Of a DNA stretch of 9,421 nucleotides, positions 5,471-9,421 are shown one piece after another; the stretch's first letter is position 1; each line of letters starts with the position of its first letter. The stretch is taken from assembly GCA_902802215.1 (NCBI GenBank), contig CADCLH010000088.1:1-9421 (forward strand), written 5' to 3'. The notes under the pieces are model-generated. The model saw only the letters and a program-made list of their open reading frames with translations. It was not told the origin of the DNA and searched no databases. The stretch comes from Oscillospiraceae bacterium. GTDB lineage: Bacteria > Bacillota > Clostridia > Oscillospirales > Oscillospiraceae. The translations under genes were made by a program, and so were the position numbers.

Positions 5471-5484
5471 TTGGGGGATGGGAT

Positions 5485-6654
5485 ATGAAAAAAATCATCG
5501 AGCTGAAAAACATCACCAAATCCTTCGACGGCGAGGTCGTGCTGGACAACATCAGTCTGGACATCTACGACAACGAGTTCATCACCCTGCTCGGGCCCTC
5601 GGGCTGCGGCAAGACCACGACGCTGCGCATCATCGGCGGCTTCGAGACCCCCGACTCCGGCGACGTGATCTTCATGGGCGAGGACATCAAGGACGTGCCG
5701 CCCTACAAACGCAACGTCAACACCGTCTTCCAGCGCTACGCGCTGTTCCCGCATCTGAACGTGTTCGAGAACGTCGCCTTCTCCCTGCGGGAGAAGAAGG
5801 TGCCGAAGGACGAGATCAAGCGCAAGGTCACCGAAATGCTCACGCTCGTCGCCCTCAAGGGCTTTGAAAAGCGCAGCGTCACCAGCCTCTCCGGCGGGCA
5901 GCAGCAGCGTGTCGCCATCGCGCGGGCGCTGGTCAACCAGCCGAAGGTCCTGCTGCTGGACGAGCCGCTGGCCGCCCTCGACCTCAAGCTGCGCAAGGAC
6001 ATGCAGGTGGAGCTGAAGAACATCCAGAAGGCCACCGGCATCACCTTCGTCTTCGTCACCCACGACCAGGAGGAGGCCCTGAGCATGTCCGACACGGTCG
6101 TGGTCATGTCCGAGGGCCGCATCCAGCAGATCGGCACGCCCGTGGACATCTACAACGAGCCCACCAACGCCTTCGTCGCCGACTTCATCGGCGAGTCGAA
6201 CATCCTCGACGGCGTGATGCTCGAGGACCGGAAGGTCTCCTTCGCCGGGCAGGTCTTTGAATGCGTCGACGAGGGCTTCGACAGGCGCGAGCCGGTGGAC
6301 GTGGTCGTCCGGCCCGAGGACGTGGACATCGTGCCCGCGGACAGGGGCATGCTCAAAGGCGTCGTGACCTCGGTCACCTTCCTCGGCGTGCATTACGAGA
6401 TCATCGTGGATATCGACGGCTTCAAATGGATGATCCAGACCACCGATTTCTGGGACGTGGACGAAACGATCGGCCTCGTGATCGAGCCCGACGCCATCCA
6501 CGTCATGAAGAAGTCCGAGTATTCCGGCATGTTCGGCGACTATTCCACCTTCTCTGACGAGATGGAGGAGATCGGCGAGGTCGAGATCGAGGAGCTGGCC
6601 GAGATCGAAGAACGCGGCGGGAACCGGACGGAAAGCGGGAAAACGGATGAATAA
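5485..6654 (+). CDS. potA: Spermidine/putrescine ABC transporter, ATP-binding protein PotA
   Basis: The cytoplasmic ATPase that drives polyamine import with PotB, PotC and PotD. It has 389 residues and the full set of ABC motifs: Walker A GPSGCGKTT (37-45), Q-loop at Q83 in VFQRYALFPHLNVFENVAF, signature LSGGQQQR (135-142), Walker B VLLLDEP (155-161), D-loop ALD, and switch histidine H193 in VTHDQEEAL. A TOBE-type regulatory domain follows (about 230-350; VVRPEDVDIV and GVVTSVTFLGVHYEI are typical). The last 30 or so residues form a strongly acidic tail (EEIGEVEIEELAEIEE) beyond the usual PotA end. ATG 5485 has GGGGGATGG upstream, though SD strength is moderate. A TTG-started longer frame from 5416 would run through the terminator and is rejected. 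The gene overlaps potB by eight bases, so translation is probably coupled. Expression likely depends on the upstream terminator. Substrate within the polyamine/opine family is inferred. Confidence 0.95.
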   Translation: MKKIIELKNITKSFDGEVVLDNISLDIYDNEFITLLGPSGCGKTTTLRIIGGFETPDSGDVIFMGEDIKDVPPYKRNVNTVFQRYALFPHLNVFENVAFSLREKKVPKDEIKRKVTEMLTLVALKGFEKRSVTSLSGGQQQRVAIARALVNQPKVLLLDEPLAALDLKLRKDMQVELKNIQKATGITFVFVTHDQEEALSMSDTVVVMSEGRIQQIGTPVDIYNEPTNAFVADFIGESNILDGVMLEDRKVSFAGQVFECVDEGFDRREPVDVVVRPEDVDIVPADRGMLKGVVTSVTFLGVHYEIIVDIDGFKWMIQTTDFWDVDETIGLVIEPDAIHVMKKSEYSGMFGDYSTFSDEMEEIGEVEIEELAEIEERGGNRTESGKTDE

Positions 6655-7516
6655 GAAGACTTCTTCCCTCGTTCAGCGCCTGACGCTGACGCCGTATTCG
6701 GTGTGGGCGGTGCTGTTCATCGTGGTGCCGCTCGTCTTCGTGGCCTACTATGCCTTCACCGACTCGTCCTTCGCCTTCACCACCGACAACATCACCCGCT
6801 TTTTCACCGCCACCTCCGTCGTGGACGACGGGGAGACGGTCAGAGAGGTGCACACCTACCTCGTCATCTTCATGCGCTCTTTGAAGCTGGCGGTGATCTC
6901 CACCGTGATCTGCCTGCTGATGGGCTACCCGCTGGCCTATATCATGGCCCGCGCCCCGGAAAAGACGCAGAAGATCCTGCTGACGCTCATCATGATCCCG
7001 ATGTGGATGAACTTTTTGATCCGCACCTACGCGTGGATGACCATCCTACAGGACAAGGGCATCCTCAACGGCTTCCTGACGGCCCTGCATCTGCGCCCCG
7101 TGCATGTCATCGGCACCGAGTCCGCGGTCATCATCGGCATGGTCTACGACTACTTCCCCTATATGGTGCTGCCGATCTACTCGGTCATGGCCAAGCTCGA
7201 CGTGAGGCTGCTCGAGGCCGCAAGCGACCTGGGCTGCCCGGGGCCGAGCGTCCTGCGCCGCGTGATCTGGCCGCTGAGCATCCCGGGCGTCCTCTCCGGG
7301 GTGACCATGGTGCTCGTCCCCTCCATCAGCACCTTCTACATCTCGCAGAAGCTCGGCAACGGCAAGTTCTTCCTCATCGGCGACGCCATCGAGGGCCAGT
7401 ATGTGGCCAACAACCTGCACTTCGCGGCGGCCATCGCCTTCATCCTCATGGTCATCCTGCTCGTGTGCATGGCCCTGATGCAGAAGCTTGCCAACCGGAA
7501 GCTCATCGTGGCGTAA
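6647..7516 (+). CDS. potB: Spermidine/putrescine ABC transporter, permease PotB
   Basis: One of the two membrane subunits of the polyamine importer. It has 289 residues. A short cytoplasmic N-terminus is followed by a membrane segment at about 18-36, then an extracytoplasmic loop (about 37-75). Further segments lie near 79-101, 109-127, 157-181, 213-232 and 259-278, six in all, as usual for PotB. The EAA loop that docks onto the ATPase is EAASDLGCPGPSVLRRVIWPLSIPG (about 190-214), shown here as key residues E190, G196 and P214. The start ATG at 6647 lies inside the end of potA, eight bases of overlap, with no strong ribosome binding site of its own, so translational coupling to potA is likely. 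potC follows after 13 bases. The neighbours and the EAA motif make the family assignment firm; PotB rather than another type-I permease is inferred from operon order and similarity in style. Confidence 0.94.
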   Translation: MNKKTSSLVQRLTLTPYSVWAVLFIVVPLVFVAYYAFTDSSFAFTTDNITRFFTATSVVDDGETVREVHTYLVIFMRSLKLAVISTVICLLMGYPLAYIMARAPEKTQKILLTLIMIPMWMNFLIRTYAWMTILQDKGILNGFLTALHLRPVHVIGTESAVIIGMVYDYFPYMVLPIYSVMAKLDVRLLEAASDLGCPGPSVLRRVIWPLSIPGVLSGVTMVLVPSISTFYISQKLGNGKFFLIGDAIEGQYVANNLHFAAAIAFILMVILLVCMALMQKLANRKLIVA

Positions 7517-7529
7517 GGGGGGCGGAGAC

Positions 7530-8369
7530 ATGAAACGTGCATCGAAAATCTACACGGCGCTCATGATGATTTTCCTCTTTGCGCCCATCGCCATCCTGGT
7601 GGTCTTCTCCTTCAACGACGCCAAGAGCCTGTCGGTCTTCTCCGGCTTCTCGCTCCACTGGTACCGCGAGCTCTTCCGCGACGCCGAGACGCTCAAGGCC
7701 GTGCGCAACACCCTGGTGCTCGCGGTCTCGGCCGCGCTGATCTCCACCGCCATGGGCACGGCCGCCGCCGTCGGCATCAACCGCCTGCGCAATAAGGTCC
7801 TGCGCCAGGTCATGGACAGCGTCACCAACATCCCGATGATCAACCCCGACATCATCACCGGCATCTCCCTGATGCTGATGTTCGTCTTCGTCGGCAGGCT
7901 CTTCGGCGCGGCGACGAGCCTGAACTTCGGCACCATGCTCATCGCGCACATCACCTTCTGCCTGCCCTACGTCATCCTGCAGGTGCTGCCCAAGCTCCAG
8001 CAGATGGACAAGTCCCTGCCGGAGGCCGCCATGGACCTCGGCTGCACGCCCTTCCGGGCCTTCCTCAAGGCCGTGCTGCCCGAGATCATGCCCGGCGTCA
8101 TCACCGGCCTCATCATGGCCTTCACGCTCTCGCTCGACGACTTCGTCATCAGCTACTTCACCTCGGGCAACGGCTTCCAGACCCTTCCCATCCGCATCTA
8201 CAACATGACCAAAAAGACCGTCACCCCGAAAATGTACGCCCTGGCGACCATCATCTTCTTCGTCATCCTCACCCTGCTGCTGGTCTCCAACCTCTACGAC
8301 GAGGACGAGGTCCAGCGGCGCAGAGCCGCCAGACAAATCCGAAAAGCATCCAAGGAGGAAAAGACATGA
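7530..8369 (+). CDS. potC: Spermidine/putrescine ABC transporter, permease PotC
   Basis: Second membrane subunit of the polyamine importer, 279 residues. Membrane segments are predicted at about 9-28, 60-84, 105-125, 134-155, 188-208 and 237-254. The EAA docking loop runs from E165 (EAAMDLGCTP) to about G189 (PEIMPG). FTLSLDDFVISYFTSG (about 198-213) is a signature of PotC-type permeases. A charged C-terminal tail (DEDEVQRRRAARQIRKASKEEK) should face the cytoplasm. The ATG at 7530 is chosen because GGGGGGCGGAG lies directly upstream and the hydrophobic N-terminus begins at once; an in-frame ATG at 7488 lies inside potB and has no better site. The gene is 13 bases after potB and shares ATGA with potD (8366-8369), the sign of tight co-translation. 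Confidence 0.94.
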   Translation: MKRASKIYTALMMIFLFAPIAILVVFSFNDAKSLSVFSGFSLHWYRELFRDAETLKAVRNTLVLAVSAALISTAMGTAAAVGINRLRNKVLRQVMDSVTNIPMINPDIITGISLMLMFVFVGRLFGAATSLNFGTMLIAHITFCLPYVILQVLPKLQQMDKSLPEAAMDLGCTPFRAFLKAVLPEIMPGVITGLIMAFTLSLDDFVISYFTSGNGFQTLPIRIYNMTKKTVTPKMYALATIIFFVILTLLLVSNLYDEDEVQRRRAARQIRKASKEEKT

Positions 8370-9421
8370 AAAAGACCATCGCACTGCTGATCGCCGTCCT
8401 CATGCTCGCCGCCCTGCTCGCGGGCTGCGGCGGGGGAGGGAAGACCCTGACCCTGAACGTCTACAACTGGGGCGAGTATATCTCCGACGGCTCGGAGGAT
8501 TCCTTCAACACGATCCGCGAGTTTGAAAAGTGGTATCAGGAGACCTACGGCCAGAAGGTCAAGGTCAACTACACCACCTTCGCCAGCAACGAGGACATGT
8601 ACGCCAAGCTCTCCAGCGGCGCCGTCAGCTACGACGTGATCTTCCCCTCGGACTATATGGTCGCCCGCATGCGCGAAAACGGCATGCTGCTCGAGCTGGA
8701 CTTCAACAATATCCCCAACTATGCGAACATCGACGAGAGCTTCCGCGGCCTTTTCTATGACCCGGACAACAAGTACACCGTGCCCTATTCCTACGGCGTC
8801 ATCGGCGTCATCTACAACGCCGCGGTCGTGGACGAGGCCGACGCGGGCGGCTGGGATCTGCTCTGGAACGAGAAGTACAAGGGCGAGATCCTGCAGATCA
8901 ACAACTCCCGCGACGCCTTCGGTATCGCCCAGTACAAGCTGGGCCTCGACGTCAACAGCACCGACCGCTCCGAATGGGATCAGGCCCTGGCCGAGCTCAA
9001 GAAGCAGCAGCCGCTGGTCAAGAGCTACGTCATGGACGAGATCTACAACATGATGGAGTCCGGCGAGGCCGCCATCGGCGCCTACTACGCGGGCGACTAT
9101 TTCACGATGATCGACGCGCAGGCCGACGGGGTCGATCTGCAGTTCTACTACCCCGAGCGCACCAACTACTTCATCGACGCCATGTGTGTGCCCTCCTGCT
9201 GCCAGAACAAGGAGCTGGCCGAGATCTTTATCAACTACATGCTCTCGCCGGAGCCCGCCATCGCCAACGCCGAGTATATCTACTACGCCTGCCCCAACAA
9301 GGCCGTCTTCACCGATGAGGACTACATCGAGGAGATGGGCGAGGAGGCCATGGAGATCCTCTATCCGAGCGGCAGTGACTTCAGGGAGAACTATGAGAAG
9401 TTCGCGTTTCGCGGGCTTGAC
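8366..9421 (+). CDS. potD: Spermidine/putrescine-binding lipoprotein PotD (3' end cut by window)
   Basis: The extracellular substrate-binding protein that captures the polyamine and delivers it to PotB/PotC. 352 residues are visible and the frame is still open at the window edge; the family is usually about 350-370 residues, so little is missing. The N-terminus is a lipoprotein signal: KK, a hydrophobic stretch and the lipobox LAGC with the lipidated cysteine at C21. The mature protein opens with LNVYNWGEYIS (about 30-40), the PotD strand that supplies aromatic ligand contacts (W35). PSDYMVARM (94-102) matches the E. coli PSTYYVDKM region. D271 in YFIDAMCVP aligns with the E. coli ligand-binding Asp257. 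At the position of E. coli Trp229 there appears to be Tyr (AIGAYYAGDY, Y240 or Y241). ATG 8366 overlaps the potC stop and has AAGGAGG eight bases upstream, the strongest site in the operon. This suits the high expression binding proteins need. Confidence 0.94.
   Translation, partial: MKKTIALLIAVLMLAALLAGCGGGGKTLTLNVYNWGEYISDGSEDSFNTIREFEKWYQETYGQKVKVNYTTFASNEDMYAKLSSGAVSYDVIFPSDYMVARMRENGMLLELDFNNIPNYANIDESFRGLFYDPDNKYTVPYSYGVIGVIYNAAVVDEADAGGWDLLWNEKYKGEILQINNSRDAFGIAQYKLGLDVNSTDRSEWDQALAELKKQQPLVKSYVMDEIYNMMESGEAAIGAYYAGDYFTMIDAQADGVDLQFYYPERTNYFIDAMCVPSCCQNKELAEIFINYMLSPEPAIANAEYIYYACPNKAVFTDEDYIEEMGEEAMEILYPSGSDFRENYEKFAFRGLD

Larger units (their letters stand above)
5127..5484 (+). promoter_or_regulatory. 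Long structured 5' leader of the pot operon; candidate attenuator or riboswitch of unknown class
   Basis: No credible coding frame fills this 358-base stretch. The GC-rich first part (about 5149-5220) can close on itself: ATCCGA (5149-5154) with TCGGAT (5213-5218), or CGACC (5165-5169) with GGTCG (5211-5215). These enclose a GCCCG/CGGGC hairpin (5170-5174 with 5186-5190) around a GGAAA-containing loop. Next comes GGCAAC-TTTT-GTTGCC (5241-5256). An unusually AT-rich part (5257-5370) holds TTTGTA/TACAAA (5291-5296 with 5303-5308) and TAAGAGT/ACTCTTA (5335-5341 with 5355-5361). Then come GTCCTC-TCCG-GAGGAC (5379-5394), AAAGCCG-AGCGC-CGGCTTT (5399-5417) and the terminator at 5438-5470. AAAAGCATA (5296-5304) is perfectly complementary to TATGCTTTT (5443-5451) in the terminator's 5' arm and loop, so it could act as an antiterminator. 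The potA ribosome binding site (GGGGGATGG, 5473-5481) follows the terminator. I recognise no known aptamer. Pairings are read from sequence, regulation is inferred. Confidence 0.6.

Noticed and set aside
7503..8384. A 293-residue minus-strand frame opposite potC, rich in His, Asp and Glu.
   Set aside because: Composition is that of an antisense shadow of a membrane protein in high-GC DNA; the plus strand has clear permease motifs and ribosome binding sites.

Overview
The window looks like chromosomal DNA from a high-GC, anaerobic Gram-positive bacterium of the Clostridia, probably Oscillospiraceae-like. This is an inference from protein style, the strong purine-rich ribosome binding sites, the RsbV/RsbW-type regulator pair, the DUF4914-type protein and the GC-rich third codon positions. 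No rRNA, tRNA, CRISPR array, insertion sequence or phage gene was seen.

Layout. (1) 1-233, minus: N-terminal part of a TetR-family repressor, cut by the window edge. Its promoter lies between two inverted copies of a TetR-type operator. (2) 425-1174, plus: a calcineurin-like metallophosphoesterase behind an extended -10 promoter. (3) 1219-2124, plus: a two-gene unit with its own promoter and a structured leader, encoding an RsbV/SpoIIAA-like STAS protein and an RsbW-like anti-sigma ATPase. The ATPase reading frame is broken by a small internal deletion that also shifts frame. (4) 2150-2185: a near-perfect bidirectional terminator between convergent units. (5) 2195-about 4093, minus: a large DUF4914-type protein with a PEPCK-like phosphate-binding loop, whose reading frame has no ATG, GTG or TTG at its true 5' end. 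(6) 4290-5081, plus: truA, divergent from the DUF4914 gene. (7) 5092-9421, plus: a polyamine-type ABC transporter operon potA-potB-potC-potD, with potD cut by the window edge. A consensus sigma-70 promoter starts about 10 bases after truA.

How they work together. The pot genes overlap or nearly touch. They encode the cytoplasmic ATPase, two membrane permeases and a lipid-anchored binding protein, which together form one importer, most likely for spermidine or putrescine. About 360 bases separate the predicted start of this operon's transcript from potA. That leader is rich in hairpins and ends in a strong intrinsic terminator placed just before the potA ribosome binding site. This is the architecture of a transcription attenuator or riboswitch, but I do not recognise the sensor. 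It is the most promising undescribed element in the window.

The other points worth a second look are the broken anti-sigma gene beside an intact STAS gene, the apparent non-canonical start of the DUF4914 gene, and the paired operators around the tetR promoter. Most of the rest is ordinary housekeeping content.
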